Below are positions 31,735 through 41,041 of a stretch of DNA of 64,000 bases, piece after piece (position 1 is the first letter of the stretch; each line of letters starts with the position of its first letter). The stretch is taken from contig NZ_CP060418.1 of the NCBI RefSeq assembly GCF_014298075.1, forward strand, positions 868,001-932,000, given 5' to 3'. A program made the position numbers and the translations under genes. The notes beneath the pieces are model-generated. The model saw nothing but the letters and a program-made list of their open reading frames with translations. It was not told the origin of the DNA and did not search any database. Origin of the DNA: Enterobacter sp. JUb54. GTDB lineage: Bacteria > Pseudomonadota > Gammaproteobacteria > Enterobacterales > Enterobacteriaceae.

Positions 31735-34700
31735 ATGATCCCACAAATTTCTCAAGCACCAGGTGTCGTTCAACTGGTATTGAATTTTTTGCAGGTACTG
31801 GAGCAACAAGGATTTACCGGCGATACCGCCACAAGTTACGCCGACAGGCTAACCATGGCGACAGATAACAGCGTTTATCAGCTGCTGCCGGATGCAATAT
31901 TATTTCCCCGCTCAACGGCAGATGTGGTTTTGCTGGCAAGGATCGCGGCGGAAGAACGTTTTAAATCACTGGTCTTTACCCCACGCGGCGGCGGCACGGG
32001 AACCAATGGTCAGGCGCTGAACGCCGGGATCATTGTCGATATGTCCCGCTATATGAACCGCATCCTCGAAATTAACCCTGAAGAAGGGTGGGTGCGGGTT
32101 GAAGCGGGGGTGATTAAAGATCAGCTCAACCAATATCTGAAACCCTACGGCTACTTTTTTGCCCCGGAACTGTCGACCAGCAACCGTGCGACGCTGGGCG
32201 GGATGATCAACACCGACGCCTCCGGCCAGGGATCGCTGGTATATGGCAAAACCTCAGACCATGTGCTGGGCGTTCGCTCGGTGCTGATGGGCGGCGACAT
32301 TCTTGATACCCAGGCGGTCCCCGTAGCGCTGGCTGAAACGCTAAGCCAGGAGCAGTCGGCGATAGGGCGCATTTACCGGACGGTATACCAGCGCTGTAAA
32401 GCGCAGCGTCAGCTGATCATCGATAAATTCCCCAAACTGAACCGCTTCCTGACCGGCTACGACCTGCGCCACGTCTTTAATGACGATATGAGCGAGTTCG
32501 ACCTGACGCGGATTCTCACCGGTTCGGAAGGGACGCTGGCCTTTATCACCGAAGCGCGCCTGGACATTACCCGCCTGCCGAAAGTGCGCCGTCTGGTAAA
32601 TATCAAATATGACTCCTTTGACTCGGCGTTACGCAACGCGCCGTTTATGGTCGAGGCAAAAGCGCTGTCGGTGGAAACCGTCGACTCGAAAGTGCTTAAC
32701 CTGGCGCGGGAAGATATCGTCTGGCACTCGGTCAGCGAGCTGATCACCGATGTCCCGGATAAAGAGATGCTGGGGCTGAATATTGTCGAATTTGCCGGCG
32801 ATGAAGCACCGCTTATCGACGACCAGGTGACCACGCTGTGCCAGCGCCTGGATGAACTGATCGCCGCCAGCGAGGCCGGCGTCATCGGCTGGCAAGTGTG
32901 TAACGAGCTGGACGGCGTGGAGCGAATCTACGCGATGCGTAAAAAAGCGGTCGGCCTGCTGGGGAACGCCAAAGGCGCCGCCAAGCCGATTCCGTTCGCC
33001 GAAGATACCTGCGTCCCGCCGGAACATCTTGCCGACTATATCGTTGAGTTTCGTGCTCTGCTGGACGGGCACGGCCTGAGCTACGGCATGTTCGGCCACG
33101 TGGATGCCGGCGTGCTGCACGTCCGCCCGGCGCTGGATATGTGCGATCCGCAGCAAGAAGTGCTGATGAAGCAGATCTCCGACGAGGTCGTGGCCCTGAC
33201 GGCAAAATACGGCGGCCTGCTGTGGGGTGAACACGGCAAAGGGTTCCGGGCGGAATACAGCCCGGCCTTCTTTGGCGAGGCCCTGTACAGCGAGCTGCGC
33301 AAAATTAAAGCGGCGTTCGATCCGCATAACCGCCTCAATCCGGGCAAAATCTGTCCGCCGGAAGGCGTGGACGCGCCGATGATGAAGGTGGACGCGGTGA
33401 AGCGCGGCACCTGGGATCGCCAGATCCCTATCGCGGTGCGCACCTCCTGGCGTGGGGCGATGGAGTGTAACGGTAACGGGTTGTGCTTTAACTTTGACGT
33501 GAAAAGCCCGATGTGTCCGTCAATGAAGGTCAGCAATCACCGTATCCATTCGCCGAAAGGGCGGGCAACGCTGGTGCGCGAATGGCTGCGCCTGCTGGCC
33601 GACCGCGGCGTTGACCCGAATCAGTTGGAGAAGGGGCTGCCGGAAAAACGCGCCAGCCTGCGTACCCTGGTGGAGCGTACCCGCAATAGCTGGCATGCGC
33701 GCAAGGGCGAGTATGATTTCTCTCACGAAGTGAAAGAGGCGATGTCCGGCTGTCTGGCCTGTAAAGCCTGTTCAACCCAGTGCCCGATTAAAATTGACGT
33801 GCCGGAGTTCCGCTCGCGTTTCCTGCAGCTCTATCACAGCCGCTATCTGCGGCCGGTGCGCGACCACCTGGTGGCGACGGTCGAGTCCTACGCGCCGCTG
33901 ATGGCTCATGCGCCGAAGACCTTCAACTTCTTTATTAATCAGCCGTGGGTGCGCAAGCTTTCCGAGAAGCATATCGGCATGGTCGATCTGCCGTTACTCT
34001 CGACGCCGTCGCTGAAGCAACAAATGGTCGGGCATCGTTCGGCGAACATGACTCTGGAGCTGCTGGAAACCCTCAGCGCGGAGCAAAAAGCCAGGATGGT
34101 GCTGGTGGTGCAGGATCCGTTCACCAGCTACTACGACGCGCAGGTGGTGGCGGATTTCGTCCGTCTGGTTGAAAAGGTTGGCTACCAGCCGGTGCTGCTG
34201 CCGTTTTCACCGAACGGCAAGGCCCAGCACATCAAAGGCTTCCTGTCGCGCTTTGCCCGCACGGCGCAAAAGACTGCAGATTTCCTCAACCGCGTGGCGC
34301 AGCTGGGCATGCCGATGGTTGGCGTCGACCCGGCGCTGGTGCTGTGTTATCGCGATGAGTACAACCAGGTGCTGGGCGACAAGCGCGGCGATTTCCACGT
34401 GATGCTGGTCCACGAGTGGCTGCCCAAAGCGCTGCCGGAGACCCGCGAGCAGGATTGCAGCGGGGAAGCGTGGTATCTGTTTGGTCACTGCACCGAAGTG
34501 ACGGCGCTACCCGCCGCGCCGAAGCAGTGGGCTGAGATTTTTGCGCGCTTTGGCGCGAAGCTGGAAAACGTCAGCGTTGGCTGCTGTGGTATGGCCGGGA
34601 CCTATGGCCATGAGGTGAAAAACCATGCCAACTCGCTGGATATCTACGCGCTTTCCTGGCAACAGGCGATTCAGCGTTTACCGCGCAATCGTTGCCTGGT

Positions 34701-34791
34701 GACCGGATACTCCTGTCGTAGTCAGGTGAAGCGTATTGAAGGCAGCGGGGTTCGTCATCCGCTGCAGGCGCTGCTGGAGATTATTGGATGA
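31735..34791 (+). CDS. ydiJ: FAD/Fe-S D-2-hydroxyglutarate dehydrogenase family protein YdiJ
   Basis: The 1018-residue flavoprotein/iron-sulfur fusion matches E. coli YdiJ in length and sequence. An N-terminal FAD-binding type 4 domain (TPRGGGTGTNGQAL near 85; STSNRATLGGMINTDASGQGS near 145) is followed by a 4Fe-4S ferredoxin-type motif CLACKACSTQCP (about 673-684) and a C-terminal CCG domain (VGCCGMAGTYGHE). E. coli YdiJ has been described as a D-2-hydroxyglutarate dehydrogenase. The start at 31735 (MIPQISQAPG) is the conserved N-terminus, though only a weak AGGG precedes it. menI overlaps the stop by 4 nt. Confidence 0.95.
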   Translation: MIPQISQAPGVVQLVLNFLQVLEQQGFTGDTATSYADRLTMATDNSVYQLLPDAILFPRSTADVVLLARIAAEERFKSLVFTPRGGGTGTNGQALNAGIIVDMSRYMNRILEINPEEGWVRVEAGVIKDQLNQYLKPYGYFFAPELSTSNRATLGGMINTDASGQGSLVYGKTSDHVLGVRSVLMGGDILDTQAVPVALAETLSQEQSAIGRIYRTVYQRCKAQRQLIIDKFPKLNRFLTGYDLRHVFNDDMSEFDLTRILTGSEGTLAFITEARLDITRLPKVRRLVNIKYDSFDSALRNAPFMVEAKALSVETVDSKVLNLAREDIVWHSVSELITDVPDKEMLGLNIVEFAGDEAPLIDDQVTTLCQRLDELIAASEAGVIGWQVCNELDGVERIYAMRKKAVGLLGNAKGAAKPIPFAEDTCVPPEHLADYIVEFRALLDGHGLSYGMFGHVDAGVLHVRPALDMCDPQQEVLMKQISDEVVALTAKYGGLLWGEHGKGFRAEYSPAFFGEALYSELRKIKAAFDPHNRLNPGKICPPEGVDAPMMKVDAVKRGTWDRQIPIAVRTSWRGAMECNGNGLCFNFDVKSPMCPSMKVSNHRIHSPKGRATLVREWLRLLADRGVDPNQLEKGLPEKRASLRTLVERTRNSWHARKGEYDFSHEVKEAMSGCLACKACSTQCPIKIDVPEFRSRFLQLYHSRYLRPVRDHLVATVESYAPLMAHAPKTFNFFINQPWVRKLSEKHIGMVDLPLLSTPSLKQQMVGHRSANMTLELLETLSAEQKARMVLVVQDPFTSYYDAQVVADFVRLVEKVGYQPVLLPFSPNGKAQHIKGFLSRFARTAQKTADFLNRVAQLGMPMVGVDPALVLCYRDEYNQVLGDKRGDFHVMLVHEWLPKALPETREQDCSGEAWYLFGHCTEVTALPAAPKQWAEIFARFGAKLENVSVGCCGMAGTYGHEVKNHANSLDIYALSWQQAIQRLPRNRCLVTGYSCRSQVKRIEGSGVRHPLQALLEIIG

Positions 34792-35198
34792 TTTGGAAAC
34801 GTCAGACAACGCTGGAACAGCTCAACGGTATGGGCGAAGGCAACATGGTCGGGCTGCTGGATATTCATTTTGATGTCTTTACCGATGAGACTATCGAAGC
34901 CACCATGCCGGTGGATCAGCGCACGCATCAGCCGTTTGGTCTGCTGCACGGCGGGGCCTCTGTGGTCCTGGCGGAAACGCTCGGCTCGGTTGCCGGCTAT
35001 TTGTGCAGTGAGGGTGAGCAAAAAGTGGTGGGGCTGGAGGTCAATGCCAACCACATTCGTTCGGTGCGCGGCGGCCGGGTGCGCGGCGTATGCCGGGCGC
35101 TCCATGTCGGCTCTCGTCATCAGGTGTGGCAGATTGATATCTCTGATGAACAGGGGCGTTTGTGCTGTTCTTCGCGGCTCACCACCGCGGTTGTCTGA
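34788..35198 (+). CDS. menI: 1,4-dihydroxy-2-naphthoyl-CoA hydrolase
   Basis: A 136-residue hotdog-fold thioesterase (YdiI/MenI) that releases 1,4-dihydroxy-2-naphthoate from its CoA ester in menaquinone synthesis. The helix segment FGLLHGGASVVLAETLGS carries His54 and the catalytic Glu63. Its ATG overlaps the ydiJ TGA (ATGA), so translation is coupled. Three hairpins in a row follow the gene. Confidence 0.95.
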   Translation: MIWKRQTTLEQLNGMGEGNMVGLLDIHFDVFTDETIEATMPVDQRTHQPFGLLHGGASVVLAETLGSVAGYLCSEGEQKVVGLEVNANHIRSVRGGRVRGVCRALHVGSRHQVWQIDISDEQGRLCCSSRLTTAVV

Positions 35199-35205
35199 GG
35201 TCATC

Positions 35206-35290
35206 GGCGAAGAGAGCATCTCTCTTCGCCCCACGGCGTTTAGCGCCGTTCGTTAGCCAATAAGGGGGCGTAGTTTCCCCCTTATCTTCT
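35206..35290. terminator. Tandem hairpins between menI and the YegP-like gene
   Basis: Three stems lie side by side: an 11-bp perfect stem GGCGAAGAGAG/CTCTCTTCGCC (35206-35230), a second ACGGCG...CGCCGT (about 35233-35250), and ATAAGGGGG/CCCCCTTAT (35260-35285) followed by CTTCT. The last can act in both directions for these convergent genes. Confidence 0.75.
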
Positions 35291-35305
35291 CGCTTCAGTT
35301 ACGCG

Positions 35306-35497
35306 TCAGGATGCGGTCTCATCCTTGATAGTATCGCTCGGCCCATTCTTCTGCACCGAGGCAATCCCCTTTTTCGCTGCATCCTTCGAGGAATACATTT
35401 CACTGGTAGCAATGGTTTCGTGGTTATCGGCTTTGAGCAGGAAATACCACGGCTGGGACACGCTTTTCTCAGACTTTTTAATAACGTAATAACCCAT
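35306..35497 (-). CDS. DUF1508 (YegP-like) small protein
   Basis: A 63-residue protein with one DUF1508 repeat: MGYYVIKKSEKS, PWYFLLKADNHETIATSEMYSSKDAAKKGIASVQKN. YegP of E. coli has two such repeats; this single-repeat form is half that length and complete in itself. The start is backed by AAAGGAG. The function of the family is not established. It is convergent with menI and divergent from the GlsB-type membrane gene. Confidence 0.85.
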   Translation of the reverse strand: MGYYVIKKSEKSVSQPWYFLLKADNHETIATSEMYSSKDAAKKGIASVQKNGPSDTIKDETAS

Positions 35498-35662
35498 CTT
35501 TAACTCCTTTGCGGATTAACAATGACCCCTTGATATGTAGACTATGATTGCTTATGCAGCAAGTCATCACTATTAAAAATATAATTCATGAATCATTCAC
35601 GTTATTTATGCTACTATTTAAGAACGATATACTTGTGAGTAACATAGAGGACGGAGTTAACT

Positions 35663-35911
35663 ATGGGTATCATTTCCTGGATCATTTTTGGTCTTATTGC
35701 CGGTATTTTGGCTAAGTGGATTATGCCAGGCAAAGACGGCGGCGGCTTTATCGTCACTATCGTTCTGGGGGTTATCGGTGCAGTTGTAGGTGGTTGGATT
35801 AGCACATTTTTTGGCTTCGGCAAGGTCGATGGATTTAATTTCGGCAGCTTTGCAGTCGCGGTCATTGGTGCATTAGTTGTACTGTTTATCTACAGAAAGA
35901 TTAAAAGTTAA
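35663..35911 (+). CDS. GlsB/YeaQ/YmgE-family stress-response membrane protein
   Basis: An 82-residue, very hydrophobic protein with three predicted transmembrane segments and the family motifs GLIAGILAKWIMPGKDGGGF, LGVIGAVVGGWISTFFGFG and IGALVVLFIYRKIKS. Family members are stress-induced (RpoS or Rcs controlled in several enterics) with no known biochemical activity. A GGAG ribosome-binding site precedes the ATG. A good terminator follows. Confidence 0.92.
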   Translation: MGIISWIIFGLIAGILAKWIMPGKDGGGFIVTIVLGVIGAVVGGWISTFFGFGKVDGFNFGSFAVAVIGALVVLFIYRKIKS

Positions 35912-35990
35912 TATCCCGTCGTCATTCATGCGTCCTCGGCGCAGGTTGCCACGAGGATAAAGATTTGTAGCACGAAGTTAGACGTAAAAT

Positions 35991-36023
35991 AAAAAGCTGC
36001 CCTCAACACCGGCAGCTTTTTTT
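35991..36023 (+). terminator. Terminator after the GlsB-type gene
   Basis: AAAAAGCTGCC/GGCAGCTTTTT with a 9-nt loop and seven Ts in the tail; probably also serves the convergent gene ending at 36053. Confidence 0.88.
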
Positions 36024-36052
36024 GTCTTCAAAGATTAGGTCAGTGAATGAAT

Positions 36053-36379
36053 TCAGCCGCGTTCCGGCATATCAGGGACGGGAACCACTTCCACACGCAC
36101 TTCATAATGTTTGGCTTTATCCGTCGGGATCAGCGGAGTCAGTTTGCTAATGGTCTCAGCCGGGTTGTCGGTGGCAACGGTGGCGGAGAATATCACCGGC
36201 TTTCTCGGCGGGAATGGTGGTAAAGGCATGGGCATCGCGCCGCGGCCCTGGGGCATATCCATCATCGGCTGACCGGCATAATGGTCGGCAGGGGCTGGAC
36301 TCTCGGTTTTATCTGCCGCAAATGCGCTGGCGGCGACAACAGATACGGTGGCTAACAGAGCAATAATCGTTCTTTTCAT
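36053..36379 (-). CDS. Secreted proline/methionine-rich protein of unknown function
   Basis: The 108-residue product has a Sec signal peptide (MKRTIIALLATVSVVAASAFA, cleavage before ADKTES). A Pro/Met/Gly-rich middle (QPMMDMPQGRGAMPMPLPPFPPRKP) is followed by a more ordinary C-terminal segment (ETISKLTPLIPTDKAKHYEVRVEVVPVP). AAGAGGTAACTAAG precedes the ATG. I do not recognise a family. The methionine-rich stretch could bind a soft metal such as copper, but this is only composition. No partner genes point to a pathway. Confidence 0.65.
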   Translation of the reverse strand: MKRTIIALLATVSVVAASAFAADKTESPAPADHYAGQPMMDMPQGRGAMPMPLPPFPPRKPVIFSATVATDNPAETISKLTPLIPTDKAKHYEVRVEVVPVPDMPERG

Positions 36380-36521
36380 CTTAGTTACCTCTTTAGAGTG
36401 TGCCTGGAAGCTTAGAGATAACCTGGTTGGCGAACAATCCCACGGGGGGCGAATCCTCCAAAACTCCTCATTTCATCACGAATGTGAAGTCCTGGCGGCG
36501 TACAGCGGAAAGGGGGCTAAT

Positions 36522-36590
36522 TTAGTTCAGCAGTACGCTCATCACCAGCAGTACTACCATGCACATCGACATAATACTGATATCTATCAT
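36522..36590 (-). CDS. Candidate 22-residue membrane peptide
   Basis: On the minus strand ATG at 36590 opens a frame encoding MIDISIMSMCMVVLLVMSVLLN and ending at TAA. The peptide is one hydrophobic helix with two acidic residues absent after position 3, resembling known single-span enteric micropeptides in form. CGGAGC lies 14-15 nt upstream, further than optimal for a ribosome-binding site. No homologue is recalled. It may be real or a chance hydrophobic frame. Confidence 0.3.
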   Translation of the reverse strand: MIDISIMSMCMVVLLVMSVLLN

Positions 36591-37083
36591 TCTGTACTGC
36601 GTAGCTCCGGGTGAGCAGTGACTCCGACGACATTGGGCCGAAAACTGTAGGAAATTTAAGCGGGAATTGTACATCAAGTTACCAGTAGACTAATACGCTT
36701 TAATCCAGGGTTTTGTCCGAATTTATCTGAATCGCCGCTTCATTTTTCCGGATAACTAACAATCTTCCCGACCGATGTTTATAGATTGTTCTGGTTGGTA
36801 ATGGATGAAATAACCACTGAAAAACGTTATTCACAATTAATTCATTGATTTTGTTATGCCTGTTGTTCACAGAAGGTGCCATTTTCTATTTCAAAAATAG
36901 GCATTTCCGATGCATCTTTTATCTTGCGCCCGAACACCCGCTTATATCCTCATTAACTATCTATTTATCAATGCATTACGTTTGTAAATAGTCCGCTGTT
37001 AACCTGCGAGGCAGGGTCTATGCTTATAAAAAGCGCTAAAAAAGCATCAGAGCAGGGAATATCCCTTCTCCAGCTGGGTTGAA

Positions 37084-37102
37084 GTGATAATCGTTATCAT
37101 TA
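37084..37102. promoter_or_regulatory. Fur box of the suf operon
   Basis: GTGATAATCGTTATCATTA holds the palindrome TGATAATCGTTATCA, a near-consensus Fur site 45 bp before the sufA ATG. Iron-bound Fur should repress suf. Confidence 0.9.
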
Positions 37103-37146
37103 ACATAGCTGCATGCCCTGATGGCGCCAACCAATGAGGTAGAGCG

Positions 37147-37524
37147 ATGGAATTAGATACTGGAACCTTCAATCCCGATGAGTTTAGCTGGCGTGGTCTG
37201 ATGATGACCCCGACCGCCGCTGCCCATATTCGCGATTTGGTGACGAAGCAGCCCGACAAGCAAGGCCTGCGTCTGGGGATTAAAACCAGCGGCTGTGCCG
37301 GATTTGCCTACGTACTCGAACTGATTGCCGAACCGGCGAAAGACGATCTGCTGTTTGAACGTGACGGCGCGAAGCTGTGGGCGCCGCTGCAGGCCATGCC
37401 GTTTATCGATGGCACGGAGCTGGATTACGTCCGGGAAGGATTAAATGAAATCTTTAAGTTTCATAACCCAAAAGCGCAGCACGAATGTGGTTGCGGTGAA
37501 AGCTTTGGGGTTCAGGCGGAGTAA
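37147..37524 (+). CDS. sufA: Fe-S carrier SufA
   Basis: A 125-residue A-type iron-sulfur carrier that receives clusters from SufBC2D and passes them to apoproteins. The three conserved cysteines are in SGCAGFAY and ECGCGESF. It is the first gene of sufABCDSE and sits behind a Fur box. sufB starts 3 nt after the stop. Confidence 0.96.
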   Translation: MELDTGTFNPDEFSWRGLMMTPTAAAHIRDLVTKQPDKQGLRLGIKTSGCAGFAYVLELIAEPAKDDLLFERDGAKLWAPLQAMPFIDGTELDYVREGLNEIFKFHNPKAQHECGCGESFGVQAE

Positions 37525-37526
37525 TT

Positions 37527-39014
37527 ATGTCTCGTAATACTGAAGCAACTGACGATGTCAAAACCTGGTCCGACGGCTCTCTGAATTATAAAGAAGGTTT
37601 TTTTACCCAACTAAAAACCGATGAGCTGGCGAAAGGCATTAATGAAGAGGTGGTGCGCGCCATCTCCGCCCGTCGTAATGAGCCCGAGTGGATGCTCGAG
37701 TTCCGCCTGCGCGCGTTTAACGCCTGGCTGGAGATGGAAGAGCCGCACTGGCTGAAAGCGCATTATGAGCAACTGAATTACCAGGATTACAGCTATTACT
37801 CCGCACCGTCCTGCGGTAACTGCGATGACACCTGCGCATCCGAGCCCGGTGCGGTACAGCAAACCGGCCCGGCGGCCTACCTGACGCAGGAGGTCGAAGA
37901 GGCCTTTAATCTGCTGGGCGTCCCGGTCCGTGAAGGGCGAGAAGTGGCGGTCGACGCGATTTTTGACTCGGTGTCGGTGGCGACCACCTATCGCGAAAAA
38001 CTGGCGGAGCAGGGGATTATCTTCTGCTCGTTCGGGGAGGCTATTCACGACCACCCGGAGCTGGTGAAAAAATATCTCGGGACCGTGGTACCGAGCAACG
38101 ACAACTTCTTTGCCGCGCTGAATGCGGCGGTGGCCTCTGACGGCACCTTTATCTACGTGCCAAAAGGCGTTCGTTGCCCGATGGAGCTGTCCACCTACTT
38201 CCGCATCAACGCCGAAAAAACCGGCCAGTTCGAACGAACCATCCTGGTGGCCGATGAGGGGAGCTACGTCAGCTATATCGAAGGCTGCTCGGCGCCGGTG
38301 CGCGACAGCTATCAGCTGCACGCGGCGGTGGTCGAAGTGATTATTCACAAAGACGCCGAAGTGAAATATTCCACGGTGCAGAACTGGTTCCCCGGGGATA
38401 ACAACACCGGCGGGATCCTCAACTTCGTCACCAAGCGTGCGCTGTGCGAAGGCGAGAACAGCAAAATGTCGTGGACACAGTCCGAGACCGGTTCCGCCAT
38501 CACCTGGAAGTACCCGAGCTGCATTCTGCGCGGTGATAACTCGATCGGCGAGTTCTTCTCCGTCGCCCTGACCAGCGGTCACCAGCAGGCAGACACCGGC
38601 ACCAAAATGATTCATATCGGCAAAAACACCCGCTCGACGATCATCTCGAAAGGGATCTCCGCCGGGAAAAGCCAGAACAGCTACCGGGGGCTGGTGAAAA
38701 TCATGCCCACCGCCACCAATGCGCGCAACTTCACCCAGTGTGACTCGATGCTGATTGGGCCGGACTGCGCGGCGCATACCTTCCCGTACGTTGAATGCCG
38801 CAACAACAGCGCGCAGCTTGAGCACGAAGCGACCACCTCGCGGATCGGCGAAGACCAGTTGTTCTACTGCCTGCAGCGCGGGATCAGCGAAGACGATGCT
38901 ATCTCGATGATCGTCAACGGCTTCTGTAAAGACGTCTTCTCAGAACTGCCGCTGGAATTTGCCGTCGAGGCGCAAAAACTGCTGGCTATCAGTCTGGAAC
39001 ACAGCGTCGGCTAA
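37527..39014 (+). CDS. sufB: Fe-S cluster scaffold SufB
   Basis: The 495-residue scaffold subunit of SufBC2D, on which the [Fe-S] cluster is assembled with sulfur from SufSE. The N-terminal region carries [17 protein letters not shown] and the beta-helix core follows E. coli SufB to the C-terminal [30 protein letters not shown]. The conserved cysteine in [34 protein letters not shown] (residues around 405-435) is present. Confidence 0.97.
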   Translation: MSRNTEATDDVKTWSDGSLNYKEGFFTQLKTDELAKGINEEVVRAISARRNEPEWMLEFRLRAFNAWLEMEEPHWLKAHYEQLNYQDYSYYSAPSCGNCDDTCASEPGAVQQTGPAAYLTQEVEEAFNLLGVPVREGREVAVDAIFDSVSVATTYREKLAEQGIIFCSFGEAIHDHPELVKKYLGTVVPSNDNFFAALNAAVASDGTFIYVPKGVRCPMELSTYFRINAEKTGQFERTILVADEGSYVSYIEGCSAPVRDSYQLHAAVVEVIIHKDAEVKYSTVQNWFPGDNNTGGILNFVTKRALCEGENSKMSWTQSETGSAITWKYPSCILRGDNSIGEFFSVALTSGHQQADTGTKMIHIGKNTRSTIISKGISAGKSQNSYRGLVKIMPTATNARNFTQCDSMLIGPDCAAHTFPYVECRNNSAQLEHEATTSRIGEDQLFYCLQRGISEDDAISMIVNGFCKDVFSELPLEFAVEAQKLLAISLEHSVG

Positions 39015-39045
39015 GCGCCAGGCGACACGAATTAAGGGAAACAAG

Positions 39046-39792
39046 ATGTTAAGTATTAAAAACTTGCAGGTTGCCGTTGAAGACAAATCGATCCTGCGTG
39101 GCCTGGATCTGGAAATCCGTCCTGGCGAAGTGCATGCCATTATGGGGCCGAACGGCTCCGGGAAAAGTACGCTCTCCGCGACCCTTGCCGGACGGGAAGA
39201 CTATGAAGTCACCGGCGGCAGCGTGGAGTTTAAAGGCAAAGATCTGCTGAGCCTCGCGCCGGAAGATCGCGCGGGCGAAGGGATCTTCATGGCCTTCCAG
39301 TACCCGGTCGAAATCCCCGGCGTCAGCAACCAGTTCTTTCTGCAAACCGCGCTCAACGCGGTACGCGAATATCGTGGTCAGGAGGCGCTGGACCGTTTCG
39401 ACTTCCAGGACCTGATGGAAGAGAAAATTCAGTTGCTGAAGATGCCGGAAGATTTACTGACCCGTTCGGTCAACGTCGGTTTCTCCGGCGGCGAGAAAAA
39501 GCGTAATGACATCCTGCAAATGGCGGTGCTGGAGCCGGAGCTGTGCATCCTTGATGAGTCCGATTCCGGGCTGGACATCGATGCCCTGAAAATCGTCTCT
39601 GAAGGCGTCAACGCGCTTCGCGACGGCAAGCGCGCGTTTATTATTGTGACGCACTACCAGCGTATTCTCGACTACATCAAGCCGGACTTTGTGCACGTGC
39701 TCTATCAAGGGCGGATCGTCAAATCCGGTGATTTTACGCTGGTCAAACAGCTGGAGGAGCAGGGCTATGGCTGGCTTACCGAACAGCAGTAA
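39046..39792 (+). CDS. sufC: SufC ATPase
   Basis: A 248-residue ABC-type ATPase of the SufBC2D complex. Walker A is GPNGSGKST, the signature is FSGGEKKRND, and Walker B is LCILDESDSGLD. ATP-driven dimerisation opens the SufB-SufD interface for cluster assembly. The start at 39046 (MLSIKNLQV) follows AAGGGAAACAAG. sufD overlaps the gene end by 26 nt. Confidence 0.97.
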   Translation: MLSIKNLQVAVEDKSILRGLDLEIRPGEVHAIMGPNGSGKSTLSATLAGREDYEVTGGSVEFKGKDLLSLAPEDRAGEGIFMAFQYPVEIPGVSNQFFLQTALNAVREYRGQEALDRFDFQDLMEEKIQLLKMPEDLLTRSVNVGFSGGEKKRNDILQMAVLEPELCILDESDSGLDIDALKIVSEGVNALRDGKRAFIIVTHYQRILDYIKPDFVHVLYQGRIVKSGDFTLVKQLEEQGYGWLTEQQ

Positions 39793-41041
39793 CACATTGC
39801 AGCAATGGCACCATCTGTTTGAGGCGCAGGGCGCGCAGCGCACCCCAGAGGCCCGCCAGCATCTCCAGCAGGTGCTGCGTCTTGGCCTGCCGACGCGCAA
39901 ACATGAAGAGTGGAAATATACGCCGCTGGAGGCGCTGTGCAACGAGACCTTCGTGGCCCTGCAGCCCGGCGACTTCAGCGCGGCGCAGCGGGACGAACGC
40001 GCGCTGGGGCTGGATGCCTGGCGTCTGGTGTTTATCGACGGACAGTTTAGCCCAGCGCTGAGCGACGATCTGGCCGGCAGTGGTTATGAGGTCAGCGTCG
40101 ACAACCAGCGCCAGGGGCTCCCCGAGGCGCTACAGCCGGAAGTCTTCCTGCACCTTACCGAAAGCCTGGCGCAGACGGTGACCCGCATCCGCGTTAAACG
40201 CCATCAGCGCCCGGAAAAGCCGCTGCTGCTGATGCATGTGACGCGTGGTCTGGCGGGTGGCGAGATGAACAGCGCCCATTACCGCCACCATCTTGAGCTG
40301 GAGAGCGGTGCCGAAGCGACCATCGTCGAACACTATCTGAGCCTCGATGAACAGCGCCACTTTACCGGTGCGCGCCTGACCATGACGGTGGCGGATAACG
40401 CCCACCTGCAGCATCTCAAGCTGGCGTTTGAAAATGCCCGGAGCTATCACTTCTCCCACAATGACCTTACGCTTGGCCGTGATGCCTCGGCCTTTAGCAG
40501 CAGTTTCCTGCTCGGCGGCGCGGTGTTGCGTCACCACACCAGCACCCGGCTGCAGGGCGAGAACAGCGATCTGCGGATCAACTCGCTGGCGATGCCGGTG
40601 AACAATGAAGTGTGCGACAGCCGCACCTGGCTGGACCATCAGGTGGGCTACTGCAATAGCCGCCAGCTGCACAAGACCATCGTCAACAATAAAGGGCGGG
40701 CGGTCTTTAACGGCCTGATCAATGTCGCGAAACACGCGATTAAAACCGATGGTCAGATGACCAACAACAATTTGCTGCTGGGGCGCCTGTCTGAAGTGGA
40801 TACCAAGCCGCAGCTGGAAATCTATGCCGATGACGTCAAGTGCAGCCACGGCGCCACCATCGGGCGGATCGACGACGAACAGCTGTTCTATCTGCGTTCG
40901 CGCGGTATCTCCGGGCAGGCGGCGCAGCACATGATCCTCTACGCTTTCGCCGCCGAACTGACGGAAGCGGTCGCCGATGACACGCTCAGGGCTGCCATTC
41001 TGGCGCGCATTGGCCAACGTTTACCGGAGGAATCAGCATGA
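39767..41041 (+). CDS. sufD: SufD, Fe-S assembly complex subunit
   Basis: The 424-residue SufB paralogue needed for iron entry in SufBC2[21 protein letters not shown] at the start is the E. coli N-terminus, which fixes the start at 39767 inside sufC. The beta-helix core contains the conserved [32 protein letters not shown] (residues ~340-372), with its Cys and His. The gene ends in an ATGA overlap with sufS. Confidence 0.96.
   Translation: MAGLPNSSNTLQQWHHLFEAQGAQRTPEARQHLQQVLRLGLPTRKHEEWKYTPLEALCNETFVALQPGDFSAAQRDERALGLDAWRLVFIDGQFSPALSDDLAGSGYEVSVDNQRQGLPEALQPEVFLHLTESLAQTVTRIRVKRHQRPEKPLLLMHVTRGLAGGEMNSAHYRHHLELESGAEATIVEHYLSLDEQRHFTGARLTMTVADNAHLQHLKLAFENARSYHFSHNDLTLGRDASAFSSSFLLGGAVLRHHTSTRLQGENSDLRINSLAMPVNNEVCDSRTWLDHQVGYCNSRQLHKTIVNNKGRAVFNGLINVAKHAIKTDGQMTNNNLLLGRLSEVDTKPQLEIYADDVKCSHGATIGRIDDEQLFYLRSRGISGQAAQHMILYAFAAELTEAVADDTLRAAILARIGQRLPEESA

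Larger units (their letters stand above)
36380..37146. other. AT-rich region upstream of suf
   Basis: This 767-bp stretch is notably AT-rich from about 36660 to 37080. It contains a candidate 22-codon membrane peptide (36522-36590, minus) and the suf Fur box (37084-37102). A 60-codon frame at 36700-36882 (minus) has no family match or visible ribosome-binding site and is not accepted. The suf promoter with its usual IscR, OxyR and IHF sites is expected within the right 250 bp; only the Fur box could be placed. Confidence 0.5.

Noticed and set aside
36700-36882. 60-codon minus-strand frame in the AT-rich region before suf
   Set aside because: No ribosome-binding site, signal or family resemblance; the AT-rich composition suits non-coding DNA.
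37611-38825. 404-codon open frame on the minus strand
   Set aside because: It is the shadow of sufB; composition (many His, Gln, Arg and Val) is typical of antisense frames in GC-rich genes, and sufB is unambiguous.
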